Shown here one piece after another: positions 26,512-34,582 of a stretch of 64,000 nucleotides of DNA. Each line of letters begins with the position of its first letter. Position 1 is the first letter of the stretch. The position numbers and the translations under genes were made by a program. The DNA is from Candidatus Bathyarchaeota archaeon (GTDB lineage Archaea; Thermoproteota; Bathyarchaeia; Bathyarchaeales; WUQV01). The notes under the pieces were generated by a model that saw only the letters and a list, made by a program, of their open reading frames with translations, had not been told where the DNA came from and ran no database searches. The stretch lies in NCBI GenBank assembly GCA_021158125.1, contig JAGGVF010000004.1, positions 32,169 to 96,168 on the forward strand. The letters are read 5' to 3'.

Positions 26512-26652
26512 AATTTTTCCCTCTTCAAGAAACTAAATGGATTTCTATTTAAATAAATGTAGCGAATCGAAAAACTATATCTAAGCAAATGCCTAACCAT
26601 ACTAATTAAAAATTCTAACAACATCTAATCCAAATTTCGGATTTTAAAAATG

Positions 26653-26667
26653 TGTATTTTAAATACA
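26653..26667. promoter_or_regulatory. Palindrome, possible operator
   Basis: TGTATTT-T-AAATACA, two perfect 7-bp arms around one base, extended as ATGTGTATTTTAAATACATAT. It lies about 60 nt upstream of the small gene at 26726 and in the promoter zone between two divergent genes. A dimeric winged-helix protein could bind it, or it may simply be a TATA-containing promoter. Confidence 0.35.
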
Positions 26668-26725
26668 TATTTTGGCTTCGCAAGCTAGTTAAATAACGAT
26701 ATTAATCTTCAAGTTGGTGGAAAGT

Positions 26726-26920
26726 TTGAGTAAGGAAACATTACAGGTCAACAGGGACCACGTTAGAAAGAAGGTGTTTGAAGCCTTCAGTAAAGAAATT
26801 TCAAGGCTTTCCGAAGATTTTAGGGAAATACTTGCAGATGACATGGTTACAGCTTTTGAAAATCGAATGAAAATTCTGATGAAAATTCAATCAAAAGAAC
26901 TTATGAAGAAAAAGGATTGA
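26726..26920 (+). CDS. Small helical protein of unknown function
   Basis: 64 residues from TTG 26726, placed 5 nt after GGTGG as at other TTG starts here (an upstream TTG at 26714 would add four residues). The protein is fully helical and charged (MSKETLQVNRDHVRKKVFEA, EISRLSEDFREILADDMVTA) and ends in KELMKKKD. No membrane segment and no cysteine. It precedes the winged-helix gene at 27004 by 83 bp and could be its partner. Family not recognised. Confidence 0.6.
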   Translation: MSKETLQVNRDHVRKKVFEAFSKEISRLSEDFREILADDMVTAFENRMKILMKIQSKELMKKKD

Positions 26921-27003
26921 GGAAATAATGCTTGAAAACATAGTTTGGATGCGTAAAAGATTTATATTCAAACTGCGAAAAAAGGGAGGAAGAGGTAGAA
27001 AAG

Positions 27004-27300
27004 ATGCGTAGATCAAAACTTGAAATGTACATTGATATACTTCGAGTTTTAGCTCAAAGGGGGCCGCTGAAACTCACGCATATAATGTATAAGGCTAATG
27101 TTAACTGCAGCGTTTTGAAAGAATACCTAGACTTCCTCATGAAACAAAATCTTATTGAAGAAAGAACTGTCGGAAAGAAAAGAGTTGTTTATGCTATCAC
27201 TCAGCGAGGAATAACAGTTCTAAAATACTTTAGAGAACTAAAGGCTATGCTACCAGTTGTAGAAGAAGAAAATCGTTCAAGGACGCCGGTCCCATACTAA
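27004..27300 (+). CDS. Small winged-helix DNA-binding protein (HTH_45 / Sso10a-like), second copy
   Basis: 98 residues. YIDILRVLAQRGPLKLTHIMYKANVNCSVLKEYLDFLMKQ is the winged-helix core, followed by the wing (RTVGKKRVVYAITQRGITVL) and a dimerisation helix (KYFRELKAMLPVVEEEN). It shares the IMYKAN segment and layout with the gene at 25348-25674. Promoter TTTATATT near 26958 and GGAGGAAGAGGT upstream of the ATG give clear expression signals. Confidence 0.87.
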   Translation: MRRSKLEMYIDILRVLAQRGPLKLTHIMYKANVNCSVLKEYLDFLMKQNLIEERTVGKKRVVYAITQRGITVLKYFRELKAMLPVVEEENRSRTPVPY

Positions 27301-27347
27301 CCCTTTATTGAATTTTATTCTCCAAATTCTATAAAGGATATCTTAAA

Positions 27348-28562
27348 TCAGGATAGGCATGCTGTTTTACTATCCACTGTTTGAACATATTTTTCAGCTA
27401 TTTCTTCCCCGAACTTAAAGCAACTTTCTAGTTCATCTTCTGTTGGAACATACTTAACTTCTAAAGTTGGTTCGTAAATCTCAAAGCCTGCGTTGCGTGC
27501 AATTTCGACCATTTTCTTCACTGCCCCTCCGCCCCAACCATAGGAGCCGAAGAAAGCCCAGATTTTCCCTTTAGGTTTTAGGCCAGTTATATACGTTAGA
27601 AAGGCGCTTACCGATGGAAACATCGAATTATTAAGTGTTGGAGAACCTACAATCACTGCTTTTGCATCTAGAATTTCAGCTACAATTTCACTTGTATCTG
27701 AATCTCTAAGTTTAAAGAATTTAACATTAACCCCATGCTTCGCCACTCCTTCAGCTATCGCCCTAGCCATCTTATCTGTGCTTCCCCACATAGTGTCATA
27801 AACAATAACCACCTTGTTTTTCTGAATCCCCTTACTCCAATCCAAATAGGCCTTAACAATTTTAGATGGATTTGAACGCCAAATTACGCCGTGACTAGGT
27901 GCAATCATATTTATTGGAATACGCATCTTAGTCAGTTCTTGGATTTTTCGAATTATTAAGGATGCAAATGGCATTAATATGTTAGCATAATATTTCGTAG
28001 CTTCCTCCATTAGGATGCTCTCGTCAACTTCGTCGTCGAAACGTTGGGAAGATGCAAGATGCTGACCGAAAGCATCGTTAGGCATGAGTATTCCATCTTC
28101 AACTACATACGTGAACATGCTATCTGGCCAATGCAGCATAGGGGCCTCAATGAACCGCAATGTTCTCTTCCCAAGTTTTAACTCATCTCCCGTCTTGACA
28201 GTTTTCACATTTAGGCCCACGCCGTAATGTTTTATTAATCCATCTTTTCCCCTCTGAGTAGCCACAATTTCCGCATTTCTCGCATATTTTATAATTTCAA
28301 GTAAAGAACTTGAATGATCCATTTCAACATGATTAATTATAATGTAGTCGATTTTTTCAAGATTTACAATTTCGCTTACTTTTTCAATGAGCTCATTTGA
28401 AAATGAATATTTTACGGTGTCAATTAACGCTGTCTTTTTATCTATAATTAAGTATGCGTTGTATGTTGTTCCCCGTTTAGTTGTGTAACCGTGAAAATCC
28501 CTTATATTCCAATCTATTACTCCAACCCAGTAAATATTATTAGTTAATTCAATTTTTGTCAT
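27348..28562 (-). CDS. fprA: Flavodiiron protein (F420H2/rubredoxin:oxygen or NO oxidoreductase)
   Basis: About 404 residues. The N-terminal metallo-beta-lactamase-like domain carries the diiron ligands in IINHVEMDHSSSL near residue 85 and later His/Asp residues (MLHWPDSMF, MPNDAFGQHLASS, IAPSHG). The C-terminal flavodoxin domain binds FMN (VVIVYDTMWGSTDKMARAIA, GSPTLNNSMFPSV, FGSYGWGGGAVKKM). It reduces O2 to water in anaerobes. The start ATG 28562 lies 9 nt after GGAG. It is upstream-adjacent to peroxiredoxin and within 6 kb of superoxide reductase and rubredoxin, so it is part of the oxygen defence set. Confidence 0.95.
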   Translation of the reverse strand: MTKIELTNNIYWVGVIDWNIRDFHGYTTKRGTTYNAYLIIDKKTALIDTVKYSFSNELIEKVSEIVNLEKIDYIIINHVEMDHSSSLLEIIKYARNAEIVATQRGKDGLIKHYGVGLNVKTVKTGDELKLGKRTLRFIEAPMLHWPDSMFTYVVEDGILMPNDAFGQHLASSQRFDDEVDESILMEEATKYYANILMPFASLIIRKIQELTKMRIPINMIAPSHGVIWRSNPSKIVKAYLDWSKGIQKNKVVIVYDTMWGSTDKMARAIAEGVAKHGVNVKFFKLRDSDTSEIVAEILDAKAVIVGSPTLNNSMFPSVSAFLTYITGLKPKGKIWAFFGSYGWGGGAVKKMVEIARNAGFEIYEPTLEVKYVPTEDELESCFKFGEEIAEKYVQTVDSKTACLS

Positions 28563-28606
28563 TTCCATTTTCTCCGTTAAGGTTAACTGACGTATTAAAA
28601 AGGGGA

Positions 28607-29260
28607 TTATGGGAGTTTCTTTTTGCACAAGAACCAGTCTATACACTCGTAGCCTTCTTGTAGACGTTTTTCTGCTGCTTCCTGCGTACTTGGTGGCGGA
28701 ACTATTACCGAATCGCTTGGACGCCAATTTGCTGGTAAAGCGACTTTATATTTGTCTGCTGTCTGTAATGCATCAATTAGTCTGAGTATTTCGTCCATGT
28801 TTCTTCCAACGTTTAATGGATAGTATATCATGGCTCTAAGTTTCATTTCTGGATCGATTACGAATACGCATCTTACTGTGTGGGTGCTGCTTTCACCTGG
28901 ATGTAGCATTCCGAAAAGGTTTGCTACTTTCATGTCTATGTCAGCTATAACTGGAAATGGTATTTCTACGCCGAGTTTTTCTTTTATCCTTCTTACCCAT
29001 GCTATGTGGGAATAGACACTGTCTATGCTTAAACCTATTAATTGGACATTTCTCTTTACTAGTTCATCGTGGATTTTTGCGAATGCGATAAATTCTGTTG
29101 TGCATACCGGCGTGAAGTCCGCTGGATGCGAAAATAGAATTACCCATTTTCCCTTAAAGTCTGAAAGCTTTATTTTCCCGTGTGTTGTAACCGCTTCAAA
29201 ATCAGGAACTGTTTCTCCCAACCTTAGCAATGGCTTCTTTTCTTCAATTTTCTCTTCCAT
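28607..29260 (-). CDS. Peroxiredoxin (archaeal Prx6-like thioredoxin peroxidase)
   Basis: About 217 residues from the ATG that follows GGTGAG; an ATG 12 nt upstream (29272) is the alternative. The peroxidatic Cys lies in [13 protein letters not shown], and two C-terminal cysteines in [11 protein letters not shown] match the three-Cys arrangement of the Aeropyrum-type enzyme. [22 protein letters not shown] is the conserved dimer strand region. Reduces H2O2 and organic peroxides. It precedes the flavodiiron gene (44-bp gap) on the same strand and is divergent from an Lrp regulator. Confidence 0.94.
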   Translation of the reverse strand: MEEKIEEKKPLLRLGETVPDFEAVTTHGKIKLSDFKGKWVILFSHPADFTPVCTTEFIAFAKIHDELVKRNVQLIGLSIDSVYSHIAWVRRIKEKLGVEIPFPVIADIDMKVANLFGMLHPGESSTHTVRCVFVIDPEMKLRAMIYYPLNVGRNMDEILRLIDALQTADKYKVALPANWRPSDSVIVPPPSTQEAAEKRLQEGYECIDWFLCKKKLP

Positions 29261-29383
29261 TTTTCTCACCATTTAGTTATATTTTAGGAACAAAAAACTT
29301 TTATATCATCCTTTCTTTTATATTTTTCGTCCAAAAAAGAATAAAAAGTGAAAAAATCAGTACGAAAATCGGATTGATGAACC

Positions 29384-29818
29384 ATGTCAATCTTGGATGA
29401 AATGGACATGAAAATACTTAAAATGTTAGAAGCAGACGGCCGAATGCCCTTCACGGAAATAGCTGAAAAACTCAAAGTAAGCGAATCAACGGTGAGAAAG
29501 AGAGTTTTATCCCTGCAGAGAAGGGGCGTAATAAAGAAGTTTACAATTAAGGTTGACCCTTCAAAAATTGGTATGAAAACGATAGCTGTTGTAGGTGTGG
29601 ATGTTGACCCGCCTAAACTGCTTGAAGTAACGCAAAAACTCTGTGATTTTAAGGAAACAAAGTGGGTTGCAACTTCCACTGGAGACCATATGATAATGAC
29701 TGAAATATGGACAAGGGATGGGAGGGAGCTAACCAAGCTAATATCTGAGAAAATTGGGACAATAGAGGGTGTGAAGAAAGTTTGTCCCGCAATAATTCTG
29801 GAAAAATTAAAAGATTAA
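29384..29818 (+). CDS. Lrp/AsnC-family transcriptional regulator
   Basis: 144 residues. The N-terminal helix-turn-helix (LDEMDMKILKMLEADGRMPF, IAEKLKVSESTVRKRVLSLQ) joins a RAM/Lrp ligand-binding domain (IGMKTIAVVGVDVDPPKLLE, VATSTGDHMIMTEIW). Proteins of this family sense amino acids or act as local regulators. It is divergent from peroxiredoxin and 18 bp upstream of an M24 protein, either of which may be a target. Confidence 0.93.
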   Translation: MSILDEMDMKILKMLEADGRMPFTEIAEKLKVSESTVRKRVLSLQRRGVIKKFTIKVDPSKIGMKTIAVVGVDVDPPKLLEVTQKLCDFKETKWVATSTGDHMIMTEIWTRDGRELTKLISEKIGTIEGVKKVCPAIILEKLKD

Positions 29819-29836
29819 CAGTTTGGAGGTGAAAAA

Positions 29837-30943
29837 GTGATTAGTAAAGAAAATTTAAGGAGAAGAGTTGAGCGCTTCCAGCAGTTAATGAGACAAAACA
29901 ACATTGACGCTTCAATGATTAGAACTTTATCATCCTTTGCATATTTTACTGGAATAAAATGGCTGAGACCCGCTCTGCTAATACCCGCTGAAGGCAACTC
30001 AACGGCTTTCATTTTCAAATATGAAGCCGAAGAATTTATGGAGAAAAGCTGGATACAAAAAGTTGAAACATACACCAAAGCCGAGGAACTAATGAAAAAG
30101 GTTAGCGGAACAATACGAGAATCTGGATACAAGCGCGTAGGCTTTGACTACAGTGTTGAAAGAGATTCTTTCGTCTTATTCTTCGAATTATTCAAAAAAT
30201 TAAATGCCCAAGTCGAAGTTTTGGACGTCCACGCATTAATTATGCAGTTACGGATGGTTAAGGATTCTGAGGAATTAGAAGCCATAAAACAAGCTTCGAG
30301 AATAGCTGAAGCCGGAATGCAAAGGGCAGTAAACGATATTGACGTTGGAAAGACCGAACTGGAAGTTGCCGCTGAAGCCCTAAGCAAAATGATGAAGATG
30401 GGATCTGAAAACCCGCATATTTATATTACAGCTGGGCCTAAGCCGAGAATTCACGCCGAACCGCGAAGTTGGATCAGAATGGGGCCTCGAGATACAGTTG
30501 AAATAGTCATATCAGCCGACTACAACGGATACTACACTAACCTTACGAGAACAGTCTTCCTAGGAGGTTTGTCCATTGAAAAACAAAAGGTTTACGAAGT
30601 TTTTATGGAAGTGCATCGTACGGCCGAGGAAAACTTGAAACCCGGTGTGCGATTAATAGAAATTGAAAAGATGATAAAGAGGCTTATCGAAGATAGGGGA
30701 TATGGCGACTATTACGTAACTGGCTTCGCACATGGAGTAGGCCTTTTAACCGAAGAGGATCCAATAACGACTATAGTGGTGCCTCATCGCCAATATGCAG
30801 TTATGGAAAACATGGTTTTAGCCTCTGTTCATGCACCATTGACGATTCCCGGCGTTGGAACGGTAAAGTTTGAGGACACATACGTGATAAGGGCTGAAAA
30901 ACCAGAACGACTCACAAACTTTGATTACAAAATAGTTAAGTAA
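29837..30943 (+). CDS. M24-family (Xaa-Pro peptidase-like) protein lacking two metal-binding aspartates
   Basis: 368 residues with creatinase N-terminal domain (RRRVERFQQLMRQNNIDASM) and a pita-bread C-terminal domain. In true M24 peptidases the sequence is VDLGAEYNGYxSDITRT; here it is IVISADYNGYYTNLTRT, so the first metal Asp is V224 and the second is N235. The remaining ligands survive: H299 in GFAHGVGL, E306/E307 in TEEDP and E346 in KFEDTYV. That set cannot hold a normal dinuclear metal centre. The protein is probably a non-peptidase like creatinase, or catalytically dead. GTG start after GGAGGTGA. Downstream DUF166 begins 1 bp after the stop. Confidence 0.88.
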   Translation: MISKENLRRRVERFQQLMRQNNIDASMIRTLSSFAYFTGIKWLRPALLIPAEGNSTAFIFKYEAEEFMEKSWIQKVETYTKAEELMKKVSGTIRESGYKRVGFDYSVERDSFVLFFELFKKLNAQVEVLDVHALIMQLRMVKDSEELEAIKQASRIAEAGMQRAVNDIDVGKTELEVAAEALSKMMKMGSENPHIYITAGPKPRIHAEPRSWIRMGPRDTVEIVISADYNGYYTNLTRTVFLGGLSIEKQKVYEVFMEVHRTAEENLKPGVRLIEIEKMIKRLIEDRGYGDYYVTGFAHGVGLLTEEDPITTIVVPHRQYAVMENMVLASVHAPLTIPGVGTVKFEDTYVIRAEKPERLTNFDYKIVK

Positions 30944-30944
30944 A

Positions 30945-31775
30945 TTGCTTAAAGTGTCAGATTTGAACCTAGCAAATGCCAAGGAAATCTTAACTTTAGT
31001 TTTCATTTACAGCGGGGAATTCGCTGAACGGGTGATAAGAAATCTCATAAACGATCCTAGTTTCTGCAAATCCTGCGGGCTTTACTGCGATTTCTGTAAA
31101 TACGGCGTGTACAGTTATGTTCGAAACATTCGAGCTGCAATAGAGTTACCAAGCCCATCTGAACTTCCAGCTTTTATAGACAACCCTGAAAAATATATGC
31201 CAAAGAAAATTCCGAAAGCCGACTTATGCATAGCCTCGGGATTGCATAAAGACTTGCTTTTGGAGCTTCCGCAAGTTATAGAAGAAGCTGGAATAAAAGG
31301 GTTAATTGTGCCTATCGAGGACTTTGTTGAGGTTCCATCTGGCTTAAGAAAGCAGCTGGAGGAAGAATGTGCAGAATTGGGGCTAGAAAGCGCTTTTCCA
31401 AAGCCTTTTTGTTCATTGGAACCTTCAGACAGTAAGCCGACGATTTCAAGGTTTGTAAACGAATTAAAAGTTGGAAGACCCAAACTAGAAATTTTAACCG
31501 GAAAGAGAGAAGGCTATGAAGTTATAGAATCCGTTATTGTTAGACGAAGTGCACCGTGCGGCTCAACATGGTACGTGGCGAAGAAGATAATTGGAATAGA
31601 AACTGAAAGGGAAATTCTTTACGATGCAATAGCTAAGGCCCACCACAGCTATCCATGCACTGCAACAATGAGTGTTGATCCAGAAGAAAAGGAGCCAATA
31701 CTGCATATCGGAGGTTTCATAATACGTGAGGAAGTAGAAAGAGCATTACAAAATGCTAAAGCTACAAGAATATGA
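30945..31775 (+). CDS. DUF166-family protein
   Basis: 276 residues of the archaeal DUF166 family (PF02593 in my recollection, named after thymidylate synthase but without demonstrated activity). A cysteine cluster CKSCGLYCDFCKYGVYSYVR near residue 43 and a C-terminal region VRRSAPCGSTWYVAKKIIGI, HHSYPCTATMSVDPEEKEPI contain the conserved cysteines, which could bind Fe-S or zinc. The start is TTG 1 bp after the M24 stop, so the pair is translationally coupled. Role unknown. Confidence 0.85.
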   Translation: MLKVSDLNLANAKEILTLVFIYSGEFAERVIRNLINDPSFCKSCGLYCDFCKYGVYSYVRNIRAAIELPSPSELPAFIDNPEKYMPKKIPKADLCIASGLHKDLLLELPQVIEEAGIKGLIVPIEDFVEVPSGLRKQLEEECAELGLESAFPKPFCSLEPSDSKPTISRFVNELKVGRPKLEILTGKREGYEVIESVIVRRSAPCGSTWYVAKKIIGIETEREILYDAIAKAHHSYPCTATMSVDPEEKEPILHIGGFIIREEVERALQNAKATRI

Positions 31776-31809
31776 ACCTAGCTCTAAGTAGATTATGTTT
31801 CAACTTGAA

Positions 31810-32463
31810 TTATTTTAGAACCTTTCCTGTTTCCATATACCATAAGTATAAGTCTAACTCCGCAAGGCTGAGATTCAATTTGCCTGCGACTTCTCTGAGT
31901 AGGTTTTCAATTTCAAGGTATTTTGTTTTGGTGAGTGTTCTAGGCTTTTCAATAAGTCCGTGCTTGGTTAAAATATTAGTTATGTGGAAGTCTATTATGG
32001 CTAAATCTTTATAGCCTATATTTCTGAGGAAATGGCTTGCTTCTTTGTAACCTATTCCTTTTATGTTCTTTACCAGCCATTCCCTTAGTTTCTCTCCCGT
32101 GTTAATTGATTGTATGATGTTCTTTAACGAATCGGCGTATTTTCTTGCTTCCACTATGTATTTTGCTCTCATTTGTGGAAAACGATGACCAAGCTTCCTA
32201 AGTTTTTCAGCTAATTCATGTTCTGGAAGAGTTAGGAACCCACCATTTATTTCCTTTTGAATTTTCAAGCTTTTTTCGGCGATAAAGTTTGCAGTTAAAA
32301 TGCAGAAGCATAATTCTTTAAAGAGTTCTCTGCTAGATTTTTTGCCATTTTCCCTAAATTCTTTTATTCGGGCGTTCACTAAGTCCCTTACTTTACTCTT
32401 CTTCAAGTTTTCAATTAATGCTGACAATCTTGCGATGGAGCTACTTTCCATACTTCTTGGCAA
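31810..32463 (-). CDS. ogg: 8-oxoguanine DNA glycosylase/AP lyase, archaeal Ogg2 type
   Basis: 217 residues. Base-excision enzyme that removes 8-oxoguanine and cuts the abasic site. Seen are the helix-hairpin-helix LVKNIKGIGYKEASHFLRNI (its catalytic Lys in GYKEASHF) and the catalytic Asp in DLAIIDFHITNIL. The short length without the N-terminal beta domain separates Ogg2 from eukaryotic Ogg1. The C-terminal residues (GKVLK) match the family ending in which the terminal Lys contacts the base. It lies in the oxidative-stress part of the window. Confidence 0.92.
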   Translation of the reverse strand: MPRSMESSSIARLSALIENLKKSKVRDLVNARIKEFRENGKKSSRELFKELCFCILTANFIAEKSLKIQKEINGGFLTLPEHELAEKLRKLGHRFPQMRAKYIVEARKYADSLKNIIQSINTGEKLREWLVKNIKGIGYKEASHFLRNIGYKDLAIIDFHITNILTKHGLIEKPRTLTKTKYLEIENLLREVAGKLNLSLAELDLYLWYMETGKVLK

Positions 32464-32485
32464 CTCTTCTCTAAGTTTTAATAAT

Positions 32486-32884
32486 TTATTCTATGCCCCA
32501 TTTTCTGGTTATTTTTATAATAAGGAATATTACAAATGCTACTATTAAGAATGTAATAAGTGACCCTATGAAATGGCCTATACGGAAAGGACCGACTTCT
32601 ATTGATTCCCACGTGATCCCTGGCATTGCTAGCTCTACTATGGGCATTATTAAATCGTTTACTAGCGATTGAACTAGAGCTCCAAGGTATAATCCAAGAA
32701 TGAAGGCTACTGCCATTCCCATAACCCTATACTTAGAAACGAAATCTCTAAATTCAGCCCATAAACCCTTAGGTGGCTGAGATGGTGGAGCAGGTTTGGG
32801 CTCCAAAAGCCTTCTAATACGTCTTAACTCTTCCAATATTTCATCATCTTTTGCCAACTGTTTCACCAGACACATCTTCTTCAT
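32486..32884 (-). CDS. mscL: Large-conductance mechanosensitive channel
   Basis: 132 residues. LWAEFRDFVSKYRVMGMAVA leads into TM1 (AFILGLYLGALVQSLVNDLI), then MPIVELAMPGITWE, and TM2 (IGSLITFLIVAFVIFLIIKI). Homopentameric channel that opens under osmotic downshock. The N-terminal about 40 residues (KDDEILEELRRIRRLLEPKPAPPSQPPKG) form an extra helix and Pro linker absent from E. coli MscL. It lies 22 bp from Ogg2 on the same strand. Confidence 0.92.
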   Translation of the reverse strand: MKKMCLVKQLAKDDEILEELRRIRRLLEPKPAPPSQPPKGLWAEFRDFVSKYRVMGMAVAFILGLYLGALVQSLVNDLIMPIVELAMPGITWESIEVGPFRIGHFIGSLITFLIVAFVIFLIIKITRKWGIE

Positions 32885-32974
32885 TTAATTTAACTTATAA
32901 CATTTTAGACAGTAGTTTATCGATTATTTTCCGAGATTAACAGTTAAATAAGGGGAAATGGCTGATTTTGAAGT

Positions 32975-33352
32975 TTAGGCTGATTTCCAGAGTCCATGTA
33001 TGTTACAGTATTCTCTTGCCCAGACTTTCTTTGTTTTTGTTTCAAATTCTGCTTCAGGTTTTTCGCCTGGTTTCATGAATTTTCTGTAAACTTTGTCTTC
33101 TGCAACTAATTCTATCCATTCTATGTGATGTTTTTCTTCCATTGGATGAGAGATGCTGCCAACTTTCACTTTAAATCCTGTGGCTGTCTCCTCTATTACT
33201 GGGACATGCTTTTCTAAGCCTACATCTTCAGTTTTTTCTGTAAGTAACTCCATTGGCTGACCGCAACATACCAGTTGGCCTACTCCTGCATGTAAGACCT
33301 CAACTATGTTCCCGCAAATATTACATCTGTAAATCTGTTTCATCTCGGTCAA
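32975..33352 (-). CDS. dfx: Superoxide reductase (desulfoferrodoxin type)
   Basis: 125 residues. The N-terminal desulforedoxin-like domain has [10 protein letters not shown] and CCGQPM, giving the FeCys4 centre. The catalytic centre has [23 protein letters not shown] and EYCNIHGLW, supplying the four His and one Cys ligands around iron. Reduces superoxide to peroxide without making O2, a typical anaerobe route. Electron donor rubredoxin is encoded at 34.3 kb. Ferritin lies directly upstream on the same strand, 15 bp away. Confidence 0.96.
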   Translation of the reverse strand: MTEMKQIYRCNICGNIVEVLHAGVGQLVCCGQPMELLTEKTEDVGLEKHVPVIEETATGFKVKVGSISHPMEEKHHIEWIELVAEDKVYRKFMKPGEKPEAEFETKTKKVWAREYCNIHGLWKSA

Positions 33353-33367
33353 TATTTTTCACCTCAA

Positions 33368-33796
33368 CTATGTTTCCTTAAGTAGGCTTGCGAAAAAGTC
33401 ATGATGTTGCTCCTCTTCTTCGAGAATTTTTCTGAAGAGCCTAGCCGTTGTTATGTCCCCCTCTCGATTTGCAGTTGCAATTATCTGCTTATATAATGTC
33501 ACCGCATTTTCTTCGTCATTCCTGTCCTGTTCAATCATTTCCTTCAGTGTTTCTTTTACAAAAATTTGGTCTGGCTTTGTTGTCGGGATGCCCCCAAGAT
33601 ACGTTAGTCTTTCAGCAATTGCTTCGGCGTGTTTCATCTCGGTTATGGCTATATTCTTCAACTCATCCTTAACAGCGTAAGCCTTAACTCCCTTCCATAA
33701 AACGTGTTGCCACATATACTGTATGGCAACCTGCAACTCCCCAGCTATTGCCTTATTCAACATTTCTAATAATTCTTGAGACACCAAATTTTTCAC
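33368..33796 (-). CDS. Ferritin-like / bacterioferritin-type diiron protein
   Basis: 142-residue four-helix bundle. Ligands: E in AIAGELQVAIQYMW, ExxH in EMKHAEAIAERL, E in NDEENAVTLYKQI, and ExxH in EEEEQHHDFFASLL. Stores or detoxifies iron and uses peroxide. Upstream of superoxide reductase in one unit (15-bp gap), so peroxide and iron chemistry are produced together. Confidence 0.9.
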   Translation of the reverse strand: MKNLVSQELLEMLNKAIAGELQVAIQYMWQHVLWKGVKAYAVKDELKNIAITEMKHAEAIAERLTYLGGIPTTKPDQIFVKETLKEMIEQDRNDEENAVTLYKQIIATANREGDITTARLFRKILEEEEQHHDFFASLLKET

Positions 33797-33955
33797 CTCT
33801 TTAATTTTGTAGTAATAATGTTGTTATTATGTTGCAATTAAACTTTCTTACAAAAGCGAATAAGCTTGTTTTATTTTTACTTTGTGATAAAAATTGTATG
33901 AGATTATGAAATATGGAGAAAGTTAGAGATCGTCTGTTGAAGAGTTCTTAACTGG

Positions 33956-34240
33956 CTATTTACCCGTTAATTCATCTACTTCTTCCTTGCCCTTTTCCAG
34001 TTCCCTAACTTGCTCCTTGTCTATTTTAAGCAATAATGCTTGAAATTCTCCGAAATGTGTCTTCTCCTCTTTGGCTATGTCGAGGAAAACTTTCTTTAAG
34101 TCTTCGTTGTCAGTTGCCGCTGCAAGTTGTTCGTAGAGGCTTACGGCGTCTAATTCAGCTATCATTCCAACTCGTAAAAGCTCTGAGTCAAGCATTTCTT
34201 TGCTTATTTTCTCAATTTTTATAGGAATTTGGGACAACAT
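33956..34240 (-). CDS. Two-helix (half-) ferritin, EncFtn-like
   Basis: 94 residues, about half a ferritin: AELDAVSLYEQLAAATDNEDLKKVFLDIAKEEKTHFGEF. It has Glu in ELDAVSLY and ExxH in EEKTHF, the pattern of encapsulated ferritin (EncFtn), which builds a diiron site at a dimer interface. The C-terminus is EELEKGKEEV-like (ELEKGKEEVDELTGK), with no obvious encapsulin-targeting peptide. No encapsulin gene is in this window. It lies between ferritin and the divergent rubredoxin gene. Confidence 0.82.
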   Translation of the reverse strand: MLSQIPIKIEKISKEMLDSELLRVGMIAELDAVSLYEQLAAATDNEDLKKVFLDIAKEEKTHFGEFQALLLKIDKEQVRELEKGKEEVDELTGK

Positions 34241-34331
34241 TTTCTATTTCACCTCCCCCGTAATGTTTGATGATACCCTTAAATATGTAAGTTATAAAAC
34301 TTTGCTTCAAAATAAGAGAGGCGAATAACTA

Positions 34332-34493
34332 TTGGAAAAGTGGGAATGCACCATCTGCGGTTACATATATGACCCAGAAATTGGAGACCCAGAACATGAC
34401 ATAGCGCCTGGAACACCGTTTGAAAAACTACCTGAAGATTGGGTTTGCCCAGTTTGCGGAGCAACTAAAGATCAGTTTGTTAAATTAGAGTAA
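34332..34493 (+). CDS. rub: Rubredoxin
   Basis: 53-residue FeCys4 electron carrier starting at TTG. Iron ligands are C6 and C9 in [13 protein letters not shown] and C39 and C42 in [24 protein letters not shown] is the usual middle loop. It probably passes electrons to superoxide reductase and the flavodiiron protein encoded nearby. Divergent from the half-ferritin gene, sharing about 90 bp. Confidence 0.95.
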   Translation: MEKWECTICGYIYDPEIGDPEHDIAPGTPFEKLPEDWVCPVCGATKDQFVKLE

Positions 34494-34582
34494 GATTATC
34501 TTTGAAATTGGAAAATTTAATGGATAGTTACAGATTTAAGTGTTTATTGTACATGATTACTTAAGTTCGGTTGTGAATCGTT

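Noticed and set aside
28563..28727. N-terminal extension of the flavodiiron protein
   Set aside because: Overlaps the end of the peroxiredoxin gene in another frame; family homology starts at 28562.
33956..34240. Rubrerythrin or full-length ferritin for the half-ferritin gene
   Set aside because: Only two helices with one metal half-site; there is no rubredoxin domain and the length is half that of ferritin.
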